Shown: positions 11,540 to 21,443 of the stretch, piece by piece | How the letters are laid out: every line of letters starts with the position of its first letter | Position numbering within the stretch: the stretch's first letter is position 1 | Source of the DNA: Excoecaria cochinchinensis | Taxonomy: Eukaryota; Streptophyta; Magnoliopsida; Malpighiales; Euphorbiaceae | Assembly (NCBI GenBank): GCA_947683425.1 | Contig: CANTUQ010000101.1 | Coordinates: 26,621,001 to 26,685,000, forward strand | Length of the DNA stretch: 64,000 bases | Direction of reading: 5' to 3' | Program-made: the position numbers and the translations under genes | The notes under the pieces: model-generated | What the model was told of the DNA's origin: nothing | Seen by the model: the letters and a program-made list of their open reading frames with translations, nothing else | Database searches by the model: none

Positions 11540-12390
11540 ACTGGATTTTAGAGAGGAAAAAATTTTCGTCTCTAAATAGAGACGAAAATTGATTTTCGTC
11601 TCTAAATAGAGACGGAAAACAGTTTTCGTCTCTAAATAGAGACGGAAATCAATTTCCGTCTCTATTTAGAGACGAAAATTTTTTCGTCTCTAAAATTTGG
11701 TCGCCAATAATGACGAAATTGTTTCCTCCACATTTAGAGACTGCAGATAGAGACCATAAATTTTTTTCGTCTCTAAATAGAGACGGAATCTTATTTTCGT
11801 CTCTAAATAGAGACGGAATTAAAAATTCCATCTCTAAATTTAGAGACGGAAGAGACGAAATTTAATATCCGTCTCTATTTAGAGACGGAATGACTTTTCG
11901 TCTCTAAATTGAGACGAAAATAAAAATTTCGTCTCTATTTAGAGACGAAAAAATTTACGGTCTCTATTTGTGGTCTTTAAATAGGCAAAAACTCATCCCG
12001 CCTATTTAGAGACATAATTTAATATCCGTCTCTAAATAGAGATGGAAAGTCATTCCGTCTCTATTTAGAGACGGAAATAAAAATTCCGTCTCTATTTAGA
12101 GACGGAAAAAGTTTACGGTCTCTAAATAGGCGGGAAGTAATCCCGCCTATTTAGAGACGAAAAGTCATTTCGTCTCTAAATAGAGACGGAAATAAAAATT
12201 CGGTCTCTATTTAGAGACAGAAAAAGTTTACGGTCTCTAAATAGGCGGGAATTATTCCTGCCTATTTAGAGACGGAATTTTTATTTTCGTCTCTAAATAG
12301 AGACGAAAATTAAATTTCGTCTCTATTTAGAGACGAAATTTTCATTTCCGTCTCTATTTAGAGACGGAAATCAATTTTCGTTTCTATTTT
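11540..12390. repeat. Left subterminal repeat array of CACTA A
   Basis: Roughly thirty copies of a core (T)TAGAGACG(G/A)AA occur, many as back-to-back inverted pairs. A variant, TAAATAGGCGGGA, appears at about 12124 and 12239, with its inverse near 12001. In characterised CACTA elements such arrays bind TNPA; that role is inferred here. Confidence 0.8.
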
Positions 12391-12639
12391 TCGTGATATT
12401 TAAATCCCTTTTCTTTTCTTTTTTCTTCTCTCCTTCTCTCCCTTTCTTCTTTTTCCCATTCTCTCCCCTCCCTCTCCAGCAGATCTGCACCGTGCACCAC
12501 CCCTCTACCCCGCGCCGACGGAAGCCATTACTCTCCCCCTTCCCCGCCGCCGGCGAATCTTCTTCTCCGGCCAGATCTGCTGCACATGTACTTTATTTTT
12601 TGCATTTTTTTATTTTTTTTTATTTTAATGTAGTATTTT

Positions 12640-13045
12640 ATTTATGCTTTATATTTATGTATTTTGTTTATTTTAATTTGTTGGTTAATGTTTTATATTT
12701 ATTTTGTATTTTCTGCATTTTTTTATTTTTTTATTATTTTAATGTAGTTTTTTTTATTTATGTTTTATATTTATGTATTTTGTTTATTTTAATTTGTTGG
12801 TTAATGTTTTATATTTATTTTGTATTTTCTGTATTTTTTATTATTTTAATGTAGTATTTTATTTATGTTTTATATTTATGTATTTTGTTATTTTAATTTG
12901 TTGGTTAATGTTTTATATTTATTTTGTATTTTATGCATTTTTTATTATTATTTTAATGTAGTATTTTATTTATGTTTTAAATTTATGTATTTTGTTTATT
13001 TTAATTTGTTGGTTAATGTTTTATATTTATTTTGTATTTTTATTC
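12640..13045. repeat. AT-rich tandem repeat, about 4 units of 105-115 bp
   Basis: The block AATTTGTTGGTTAATG recurs at about 12675, 12790, 12895 and 13002, each within a near-identical AT-rich unit. The array lies in the interior of CACTA A. Long open frames over it are Phe/Tyr/Ile-rich repeat translations, not genes. Confidence 0.8.
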
Positions 13046-13219
13046 TAATTAATCTATATTAATTAATTGAATAAAAAGTTGGAGAATATTAATACATTAT
13101 AAAATACATTTTTAAAATTTATTTATAGCTCATTTAATATTTGTTTCATTATATAAATTAATTAAAGTAATTTTAAAATTAATATTATTTATTATTTTAT
13201 ATATATTTTTTAAAAAAAT

Positions 13220-13490
13220 AGAGACGAAAATTCGTTTTCCGTCTCTAAAAATAGAGACGAAAAACAGATTCCGTCTCTATTTTTGGAGACGGAAAACAAT
13301 TTCCGTCTCTAAAAATAGAGACAGAAACGATATTTCCGTCTCTAAAAATAGAGACAGAAACTGTTTTTCGTCTCTATTTTTAGAGACGGAAATTTTTCGT
13401 CTCTAAAATTAAAAACCGACGAAATAGAGACGAAAATTTTCCATCTCTATTTTCCATTAGAGACGGAATTCCGTCTCTATTTTCCGTCTT
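13220..13490. repeat. Right subterminal repeat array of CACTA A
   Basis: Same GAGACGGAAA core as the left array, but spaced mainly by AAAAATAGAGACG units. It ends next to the terminal CACTA repeat. Confidence 0.75.
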
Positions 13491-13513
13491 TATTTTCCTG
13501 ATTTCTTGTAGTG

Positions 13514-14600
13514 ACACTTACAAAATGTCGCATATAGTACAATCTATATTTTTATATTATTTAACCACATAACAAGGAACCTAACACTAATCCGTCAATG
13601 CTTTTTAATGAAATAAGGGCAAAAATTTACCTTTTAACTAGATTTGCTTTTAATTTTTTTTTATTCAAATATATCCTGTTGTTACTAAAATGGGGCAAAT
13701 ATATGGACCATTTTAATTATTAATAGCATATAAGGTAAATGTAAACTAGTTTGCTGATAGTATTAGGAAATATGATCAAGTTTGATAAAAAAATATATAT
13801 GCATTTTTTAATTAAAAAAAGTTCAATGTACTATTTTGCATAATTTAAGAGCAAAATTGATCATTAATAAGTAACTTGTTGATGTTATTTATGGTGATAG
13901 TCAAGGTTTGCTCATATAAATTTTCTTTTACAGTTTTCTTCTCTGTGCATGAGCGTATTTATTCAATTGACCCTACAAACCAGAAAAATTATTATATATA
14001 TATTTTTTTCTATGAGAACACCAAAGAAGCCCCTCTTCTCCGGCCTTCGTCTATGAGAGCTTGCCCAAAACCCATTCCGATCCTATAGAGGAGAGGAAAA
14101 CCAAAATATAATATATGACATCAAAAAAGTTGGAGGGGCAAATTACAAAAGAAATAAAATTTGAAGGGCCGGGCTTTTATAAAAATTTTGATGAGAAAAA
14201 ATTTAGGGGGGGGGCCTCAGTAATGCCTTGGATCCGCCCTAATATATTATCATATTTTTCATTTAGCATAATTTTCGTAATTCTTTAAAAAGACATGTTA
14301 TTTCCTTTTTCTTTTTTTAATTCAGAATTCATAACAAACTGACAAATAGTTTCACTAGTCAAAATTATTCATAAGAAAGATCCTACATTTTTCTCTACCC
14401 TATCAACAGAATGAATGTTTTAGCATTCCTTCATGGGAAAAATATTTTAGCTTTCAATCTGATTTGTTTTGTGTAAAAAATAATTGATTAGCTAATAATC
14501 CTCGATTACTAAAATCCTAGTAGATCGATATATCTATTCTGCATAAAATGTCTTCATCGTGGAATGAACTTGTAAAAGAAATAATTGAGATAAATATAAT
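13514..14600. other. Intergenic sequence with repeat debris
   Basis: AT-rich. A short stretch at about 14150-14240 with AAGGGCCGGGCTTTTATAAA and GGGGGGGCCTCAGTAATGCC looks like repeat debris. No gene is supported. Confidence 0.45.
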
Positions 14601-15110
14601 TGTAAATGTGCCTTGAATTTGTTGGATCTCATCTAGAAGTTGTATTTGTTCAATTCATGTAGATGTTGTTGAATTTTCAACTCATCTAGATGTTGCAATA
14701 ATTTTTCAAAGGCCACCATTCTAGATAGTTGAAGAATTCAAAGGCCACCAAATTTTTTGTTGAATTTGGTGGCACAATCACATCCCAATTTTGCCTATAA
14801 AAAGCCTCACCTTGCCATTTGTATGAGCATCAAAAAAATTAGAGAGTTTAATTGAGAGTTAAGAGAGTTAATGCTCTAATAAATTAAGAGAGCATTTTGT
14901 GAGATTATTGAGTGTAATTAGTTTTTGGGTTGAGAGTTTACTCTACTTGTAATATTGTTTATCGTATAGTGAATTTATTGCTCCCCTTCTCCCGTGGACG
15001 TAGGCACATTGCCGAACCACATAAATTTTGTGTGTATTTATTTTATTACTTTGGCTATTTATTCGTCGTTGCCATAAAATCACTGTCTAAATAACCCCTC
15101 GATCCTAACA
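14601..15110 (+). mobile_element. Solo LTR of a Copia-type element
   Basis: It runs from TGTAAATGTGCC to GATCCTAACA (510 bp) and is flanked by a perfect 5-bp duplication ATAAT (14596-14600 and 15111-15115). A TATA box (CCTATAAAAAGCC) lies near 14796 and the R/U5 part has the CCCGTGGACGTAGGCA block common in plant Copia LTRs. There is no internal sequence, so it is the product of LTR-LTR recombination or a similar loss. Orientation is taken from the TATA box and the CCGTGGACGTAGG block. Confidence 0.8.
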
Positions 15111-15499
15111 ATAATATTATATGAAATGATAATGAACTCTAAACTAACAGATTTTGTTTCTATTCTTTAACAGTTTTCACTTAAAACTAGTGATGATGCA
15201 TACGTAGAATTCTTTATGACAATCCCACCAATTAAAATCATGTGAAAATTTTCTAGTTTACAAAAAATTAATTCTGACTTTAGCAACCTAACAAAGTAAT
15301 TAAGATTTAATGATTGAAACAAAGTTCAAAAATTCATTTCATTATTAGAATAATTTACATGGAATGTAATATAATTAGCCAAAAGGATACGTTTTCGACT
15401 TGGTTATTTATATCTGAAACTACTTCAATTTTATCAAAGACAAAAATAGGAACGAAAATTCTTCGCAACTTGAAATGAAAAGGGAGTACAATTCAAGAT
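15111..15499. other. AT-rich spacer
   Basis: No coding or repeat feature recognised. Confidence 0.5.
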
Positions 15500-15715
15500 C
15501 TTTTATAAATATATATAACGAAGAAAGCAAAAGAGCCAAAACAACTAATGAGCAAGAACTCTCCTGAAAGCTGAACCTGAAGCATCCCCTACAAGGCTAA
15601 GCTGCAAACAACAAGAATTATATTCTGGAACCAGGTGAACTGAGCTTCATCAAACGCCATGTTAGCTAGGCCATCTGCTACAGAATTAACACGAATTAAT
15701 AACTTTTTAAGAAAT
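15500..15715 (-). pseudogene. LINE-type RNase H C-terminal remnant
   Basis: On the minus strand the reading IRVNSVADGLANMAF followed by DEAQFTWFQN (about 15700-15630) matches the end of the RNase H domain found in plant LINE reverse transcriptases (consensus type N-x-VAD-x-LA). Downstream lies a T-rich stretch resembling a LINE 3' region. Only this tail is present. It lies about 100 bp beyond the RLP stop codon on the same strand and could also have become part of the RLP 3' untranslated region. Confidence 0.45.
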
Positions 15716-15819
15716 ACGAAAATTATGCTAAATGAAAAGGATTTACTAGCTAAAATGACGAAAATCGCGTCAATCTTGAAAACAAATGTGAAAATACCTC
15801 AAGAATGCTCTTATATTAA

Positions 15820-18468
15820 TTAGTTTTTGCTTCCATGAGATTTGTGGTTTTTCTTTCTGAACCATTTTGACCTTTGATTTCTTTCTTTCAACCATCTCAC
15901 ATGCCATGCAGTTCTAATCACAAGAAATTCTATTGCAAAACCAAATACAAGTCCACATCCATAACCACTCAACACAGCTTTCCATCCAAATCCATTTTCA
16001 GACTCGGAATCATCTTTTTCTATTGGAGTTTGATGTTTTGTTTCTCCATCATCATGGCATTTCGGTAATGGAAAACCACATAATCCCGAGTTTCCTTCAT
16101 ATGAACTTTTATCAAATGAGTTGAACTGCTTGCCTTGAGGTATGAGTCCTTGTAGCTGATTATGCGCAACACTGAAGACTTGGAGAAATGTTAAATCTAC
16201 CAATTGCACCGGAATCTCCCCACTTAGTAAATTTGAAGACAGATCTAATGCTTCCAATTCTGTCAAATTTCCCAATGATGATGGAATATTCTCTGTGAGA
16301 GCATTATGAGAAAGATTCATAAGTACAAGCGATTTAAGTTTTCCAATCGGCTCTGGAATCCTCCCAGTAAATTTGTTGCCGGATAGATCAACAATTGTGA
16401 GCATAGTTAGGATATTCTCCCACTTCTTATTCTTCAACCCTTTTAAAGTTATACTCACAGTATAGCGATAATTATAAGTTTCAATGCTCATATATCCCAT
16501 TTCATGATCAGAGATCATTGCTTCAAAATGATTGAAGTACTGAGCTGGCAAGGGTCCTTTGAAGTTATTGTTGGAGAGATCGAAAATACGCAACATGGGG
16601 AAGGAATAATTGGGATTGAAACTTTCAACCAATCCATGAAAATTATTGGAGTGGATCACAAGACCCTGCAACTTGGGAAGAATTCCCAAAAAATGTGGGA
16701 AGGTGTCATTCATCTTGTTGTTGCTAAGATCTACAAGCTCCAAATCTTCACAATTGATTATTGAGGGTGGGATTTTCCCTTTAAGTTGATTGTTGTTGAA
16801 GTTCAAATACTTCAATCTACAGCCTATCGAAAATGCATCGGGAATGGTTCCTTGAAAACTATTCATGCTGAATTGCAACACCGAGAACCTATTGCTAAAG
16901 TTTCCCAAGAAACATGGAGGAATGAAGCCGTTAAAACTGTTAATGGACAAGTCAAGAATTTCGAGAAACTGTAACTTGCAAAGTGAAGAAGAAACTTCTC
17001 CTGTCAAGTTTTTATTGGATGAAAGATAGAGAACATTCAAGCTCGAAACATTGAAAGTTGAATCTGAAATTGGGCCTTCCAACATGTTATTGCTGAAATC
17101 AATATAAGATAAGGAATTGCTTTCAACACTTGGAATCGTACCATCCAACTTGTTATATCTAAAGTCAATTTGATACAATGAATTGCTTTGGATTTGGGTT
17201 ATACTGCCATGGAGTTGGTTGTTATTAAGAAATAAGGACACCAAACTGGGGTGACTAAACAAAGAGGATGGTACAGTTCCATTGAGCAAGTTATAAGATA
17301 AATTAATATAATATAAATCTGAATGGGATAGAGAAGGAATCGAGCCGGTCAGTTGATTGTTTGCTAACCACAAAACCTCAAGTTGGGTGAAGTTTGCAAA
17401 ATAACTAGGAATCTGACCACTGAAGTTGTTATATTCAAGTATCAACTCTGAGAGCTGTTGAAGGTTTTGAAGAGAGGAGGGAATTTGACCATTGAAATTA
17501 TTAGATGAGAGGTCCAAGGAAGTAAGTTGCGTCAACTTACCAAACAATTCCAGGTTTAAGCCAACAAATTTACAGCCCGGAAGACTCAATTTTTTCAATG
17601 ACAACAGATTGCTGAAAAACTCAGGCTGCAAAAATATTGAAATGTTGGTGAAATCAAGAAGTAAGGAGTGAAGTGAACTACTCCAGTTAGAACTTGGAAG
17701 AGAGGCATTGAGATCTCTATTTTCACGTAAATCTAGAAACTGGAGGTTTGGTAGTTGAAGTAAGTTCCCTGGAAATTCTCCTCTCAAACTAGAATTGAAG
17801 AGTCTGAGAAATGATAAAGAAGAAGATATATTCCTCAAGGAAGGAGGAGCAACCATGGACATGTCTACTCCATTTAAGCTGAGTCCTTCAAGTTTGGTTA
17901 AGTTGTGAACAATCTTGTTGAAAGTGTTAGTTTCTAAGGCAACATGATTCCCAGACAAATCAAGTCTAACCAAACTAGATAGTTGAGAAATTTCTGATGG
18001 AACTTGGCCAGCAAAATTGGAATGATTCAAGCTCAAATGTGTCAGGTTAAAGAAATACCCAAATCGAGATGATATCTGAGAGCTGTTAAAATCATTTTCA
18101 GAGAGATGGAGCCTTTGAAGATGAGAAAGGGAAAAAAGAGAATTATTAGTATTGATTGAACCATAAAGCAAACTGCTAGAAAGATCAAGGCCAATTACAT
18201 AACCTGTTTGAATGTCGCATGTTACACCATCCCACAAGCAGCAATCTGTTCCCTTTGTCCATGAATTTGTTTTTGGATATGATGAAGAAGAAGAAGAAGA
18301 AGCAGAAGCAGAAATGGAGAAGGAGTTTTTGAATAGAAGCAAAGCGTGGCTCTGGTGAGGAGGACAAAGTATTGCAGAAGAAGAAGAAGAATTTAGAGAG
18401 AAAGACAAAGTAGGTTGAGAATGAAAATTAAAGAAAAGGAAGCACAGAAACAATGAATAATAATCCAT
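15820..18468 (-). CDS. LRR receptor-like protein (RLP, Cf-9/Hcr9 type)
   Basis: The 882-residue protein is a complete plant receptor-like protein: a cell-surface LRR receptor without a kinase domain. It has a signal peptide (about residues 1-23) and an N-terminal LRR cap with C35 and the motif DCCLWDGVTC (75-84). A serine-rich stretch (51-63) encoded by a GAA/GCA-like microsatellite lies inside the cap. More than twenty LRRs of the extracellular plant type follow (LxxLxLxxNxLxGxIP). A non-LRR island sits at about 640-676, then the last LRRs and the GLCGFPLPKC cap. An acidic juxtamembrane segment, one membrane span (about 829-851, with small-residue motif GYGCGLVFGF) and a short basic tail complete it. 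RLPs usually work with SOBIR1/BAK1-type kinases in immunity or development; the ligand here is unknown. It is one uninterrupted exon, as usual for the family. The first Met starts the signal peptide. Confidence 0.93.
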   Translation of the reverse strand: MDYYSLFLCFLFFNFHSQPTLSFSLNSSSSSAILCPPHQSHALLLFKNSFSISASASSSSSSSYPKTNSWTKGTDCCLWDGVTCDIQTGYVIGLDLSSSLLYGSINTNNSLFSLSHLQRLHLSENDFNSSQISSRFGYFFNLTHLSLNHSNFAGQVPSEISQLSSLVRLDLSGNHVALETNTFNKIVHNLTKLEGLSLNGVDMSMVAPPSLRNISSSLSFLRLFNSSLRGEFPGNLLQLPNLQFLDLRENRDLNASLPSSNWSSSLHSLLLDFTNISIFLQPEFFSNLLSLKKLSLPGCKFVGLNLELFGKLTQLTSLDLSSNNFNGQIPSSLQNLQQLSELILEYNNFSGQIPSYFANFTQLEVLWLANNQLTGSIPSLSHSDLYYINLSYNLLNGTVPSSLFSHPSLVSLFLNNNQLHGSITQIQSNSLYQIDFRYNKLDGTIPSVESNSLSYIDFSNNMLEGPISDSTFNVSSLNVLYLSSNKNLTGEVSSSLCKLQFLEILDLSINSFNGFIPPCFLGNFSNRFSVLQFSMNSFQGTIPDAFSIGCRLKYLNFNNNQLKGKIPPSIINCEDLELVDLSNNKMNDTFPHFLGILPKLQGLVIHSNNFHGLVESFNPNYSFPMLRIFDLSNNNFKGPLPAQYFNHFEAMISDHEMGYMSIETYNYRYTVSITLKGLKNKKWENILTMLTIVDLSGNKFTGRIPEPIGKLKSLVLMNLSHNALTENIPSSLGNLTELEALDLSSNLLSGEIPVQLVDLTFLQVFSVAHNQLQGLIPQGKQFNSFDKSSYEGNSGLCGFPLPKCHDDGETKHQTPIEKDDSESENGFGWKAVLSGYGCGLVFGFAIEFLVIRTAWHVRWLKERNQRSKWFRKKNHKSHGSKN

Positions 18469-18509
18469 ATTGATGTTGTATTGTGTTCATGAAATTCCAA
18501 GTTAGATAG

Positions 18510-18518
18510 TATATATAG
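18510..18518 (-). promoter_or_regulatory. Predicted TATA box of the RLP gene
   Basis: On the minus strand the sequence reads CTATATATA, about 45 bases upstream of the start codon. That would give a very short 5' untranslated region. Position and composition are typical of a plant TATA box. This is a prediction only. Confidence 0.5.
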
Positions 18519-18522
18519 ACCA

Positions 18523-18541
18523 TTGACTTACTCTGGGTCAA
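18523..18541. promoter_or_regulatory. Pair of W-box cores upstream of the RLP gene
   Basis: TTGACT (18523-18528, plus strand) and TTGACC (18536-18541, minus strand) face opposite directions 7 bases apart. TTGAC(C/T) is the binding core of WRKY factors, which often control immune receptors. They lie between the TATA-like box and the end of CACTA B. Two short motifs can arise by chance. Confidence 0.4.
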
Positions 18542-18619
18542 CTTCATTTCTATGTTCACCAATTCACATTGGCATCAAATCAAAATATTGAAGAGTATCA
18601 CTACAAGAAAATACACGTT

Positions 18620-18925
18620 TCCCGACGAAAATTACCGACGGAAAATATTCCGTCGGCAATAAAGTCGTAGGTAATTTATCCCGACGGAAAATTCCGTCGG
18701 CAAAAAATTACCGACGGAATTCACTATTCCGTCGGTAATTTCCCGACGGAATAGTTAATTCCGTCGGTAAATATTTACCGACGGAATATACTATTCCATC
18801 GGTAATAATTACCGACGGAATAGTGTATTCCGTCGGTAAACGGATTACCGACGGAATAATATATTCCGTCGGTAAATAAATCCCGACGGAATAGTGAATT
18901 CCGTCGGTAATTCGTAGGCAAATTA
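18620..18925. repeat. Left (3') subterminal array of CACTA B
   Basis: About fifteen copies of ACCGACGGAAT/ATTCCGTCGGTAA alternate in direct and inverted orientation with short AT spacers, giving a chain of near-palindromes. Cytosine is regularly next to G within the motif. Confidence 0.85.
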
Positions 18926-19130
18926 AAAAAATTTTCCCCCCTTAATTAACAATTATATTTTTATAATCCAAATTATAACGTGTAAAATTAATTGCAAAAT
19001 AATGAGCAAATGAAAGATGATATCTAAATTTTAATATACAATAATAGTCGAATTTAATAATTGTACTAGTTATAAAGTTAGTAATTATGTAATAACATAA
19101 TATCCATGTCTAATACAGAATCATAACTAA

Positions 19131-21305
19131 TTAAGCTGATGGCGGCGGCGGCGGCGGCTGAGAAGTACGATCGAACTGCTGCGATGACACCATACTCTTC
19201 AAATTTGCCATCTCATTGCGCAGCTCAGATATGTAGTCGATAGATTGCTGCCATCGAGTCTGTGACTGATGCAATTCAGATCTCAGCTCATGTACAGTAT
19301 TCTCAAGTTCATGGACTCGCCTGGATTCAGACCGTCTATGTGATGCGGCAGTACTTGAACTTGAGGCATGCGAGTGACAGGATTTGGCCAAAGAACCTAA
19401 GCCAAATATCCGTCCTCGCTGGTCTCTACCACCAGAAACGTCACAATAGATTTGATTCGCATCAACATAATCAGAAGTCTGTGAGCGTTGCTGAATTGCA
19501 TCTTGAACTTGTTCCTGTCGTAGGACAAATGTTTTACAATAAGTAACGATTAATAATAAGTAATATTTTAAATTTGTAAATTATAGTAACTTGGACATAC
19601 ATGTAAAACCCTTGACCGATCATTGACGAACGTTTGACCATCATGCTTGTTGGTGTGGGTGTGTAAAAATACCTCACCATAGGTAGCCGGTCGACCCATT
19701 GATGCTCCCTGTAAACATAAAAAAAATTAAAAATGAACTATAATTTATTGACTATTCGTACAAGTTTGTATTTAAATTTCGGCAGAATTTTCCCTATATT
19801 TGGAGCATACCTCCTGTATACATAGACAAAAGAACACTTCAAAATCCAACATTCAACAACAAACCAAACTCCTAACTCAAGTAACATTCTCATCCTCCTT
19901 TATGGTAATGAGATAAAATTCAGACATCCTAACCATTAATTACAGCAGTAAAAGTAATATTTTGTAAAGTTTTTACTTAAATTTCAGCAGAATTTCCCCT
20001 ATATTTGGAGCATACCTCCTGTATAGATAGACAAAAAAACACTGCAAATTTCGAAACAACGCTACAATCCAACATTGAACAACAAAGCAAACTCCTCACA
20101 CAAGTAACATTCTCATCCTCTTCTATGGTAATAAGATAAAATTCAGACATTCTAACCATTAATTACAGCAGTAAAAGTATTATTTTGTAAAGTTTTTACT
20201 TAAATTTCGGCAGAGTTTCCCCTATATTTGGAACATACCTCCTGTATACATAAACAAAAAAACACTTCAAATTTCGAAACAACGCTACAATCCAACATTC
20301 AACAACAAAGCAAACTCCTCACACAAGTAACATTCCCATCCTCCTCTATGGTAATAAGATAAAATTCATATATCCTAACCATTAATTATAGCAGTAAAAG
20401 TAATATTTTGTAATACTTACAAGTCTATCTGCATGTTCCCGATGCGACAACGATCCTCCAGTATGCAAGCATGAACTGAGTCCATCAGGTCCTCCCCGTC
20501 TGTTACTAGAATTCTGCGATGCGACGGAAATGGCTTCAGGGGTCGTCCAATACTGTCTCCAATGTGCCCATATATCTTCGGTCATGTAGGGAGGTCGGAC
20601 ACCACCATTTTTTATCAAGCAGATTAAATCTCTGTAACGTGCCCGTGCACGAGTCTCCCACACTGAAGGCATGATATCGTCCAACGCTGAATTCCAATAA
20701 CATTGTTTCTTATGAGACAGACAGAACAAAAAAAACTTTTATGTAAGCAAGTGTAAAGTATAATTTGTTATGTAACCGACTTTATCATAAATGTTTTACC
20801 TTGAATTCTTCGAAATAAAAATTCTTTGTTTCCTCTGAGACATTCTTCCAGGCAAACCCATCGTATTCAATTCTGTTTTTGAAAGAGGTTGTCATTATGC
20901 GTGAACACCTTCCTGAAGGATTCAATCTAAGATACAACAATGTAAATAATGTTAGTACAAGTAATAACTGTAATTGAAATCATAATGAAGTGAAATATTA
21001 ATTACTTACTCCTTAGCTGTGATATTGATGTATATTCTTCCATCCTCTCCAATTGAGCCAGGCGTAGGCTCTTCCGCTTGTTCTGTTCCCAACCCCTGAG
21101 CTGGCATAGATTCTGGGTGTGCCATAGGAGTGGAATCAGTGGAAGGAATGGTAGATGGTGCATCAGAGATGGGCGGTGATGCTGCGGCAGCCTCAGTGCT
21201 GGCATTATTCCCATGCGAAGGGGATCCTCCAGTACCAGTACTGTCATCGCCATCATGCAACCTGAGACGCGGAGGAATCGACGTTCTCTTCTTTCGCTTA
21301 AACAT
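19131..21305 (-). CDS. TNPA-like protein of CACTA B (plant transposase Ptta/En/Spm type), five exons
   Basis: Predicted join of 21305-21010, 20926-20800, 20708-20421, 19708-19601 and 19514-19131, all minus, with GT/AG borders. The summed length is 1203 nt, 400 residues, with no stop. Residues about 1-100 are basic then Ser/Thr/Pro-rich (MFKRKKRTS start, a likely nuclear signal). The centre holds the family core: WKNVSEETKNFYFEEF, the GGVRPPYMTEDIW region, then GGPDGLSSCLHTGGSLSHREHADRL and TYGEVFLHTHTNKHDGQTFVNDRS. This resembles the Ptta/En/Spm plant transposase domain (Pfam PF03004). The C-terminus has a coiled coil (HELENTVHELRSELHQ region) and ends in polyproline. TNPA-type proteins bind the subterminal repeats and bring the ends together with TNPD. 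Splice sites are inferred, but reading phase is kept at every junction. Confidence 0.82.
19774..20420. repeat. About 3 tandem units of 205-223 bp in the TNPA intron of CACTA B
   Basis: Units begin AAATTTCGGCAGA (or AAATTTCAGCAGA) at about 19774, 19979 and 20202 and share TTTGGAGCATACCTCCTGTA and CTCCTCACACAAGTAACATT. They fill the intron between exons 3 and 4 of the TNPA-like gene. CACTA D has five units at the same place. Confidence 0.85.
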
Positions 21306-21443
21306 TTTTCAACCTGCCATTATAGGATAAATGCATATTGTCAGATAATAGAAAATAATTACATTGTAATAAGCATATTAAATTAATATCCAAGTCAGTG
21401 CAATATTAATTGGTCTCACATGATAAGCAAGTAGTTCAACAAA

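Larger units (their letters stand above)
11514..13513 (+). mobile_element. CACTA A, non-autonomous En/Spm-type transposon
   Basis: Terminal inverted repeats are CACTACAAGAAA at both ends, with a perfect 3-bp target duplication ACA (11511-11513 and 13514-13516). The element is exactly 2000 bp. Both ends carry dense subterminal repeats based on TAGAGACGGAAA in direct and inverted orientation (about 11540-12390 and 13220-13490). The middle has a CT/GC-rich leader-like block (12400-12590) and an AT-rich tandem repeat. No transposase is encoded. The leader-like block suggests the 5' end is on the left. Confidence 0.9.

Noticed and set aside
11540..12390. CRISPR-like regular repeats
   Set aside because: The unit is short and palindromic, orientation alternates, spacers are tiny, and the array lies at the end of a CACTA transposon in plant DNA.
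12393..13062. Phe/Tyr/Ile-rich open frames that look like membrane proteins
   Set aside because: They are translations of an AT-rich 105-115 bp tandem repeat inside CACTA A.
14620..15110. Alternative solo-LTR start at TGTTGGATCTC (14620)
   Set aside because: It would give flanks GAATT and ATAAT, which do not match; the start at 14601 gives a perfect ATAAT duplication.
16504..16974. Open frames on the plus strand within the RLP gene
   Set aside because: Antisense shadows of the LRR coding sequence.
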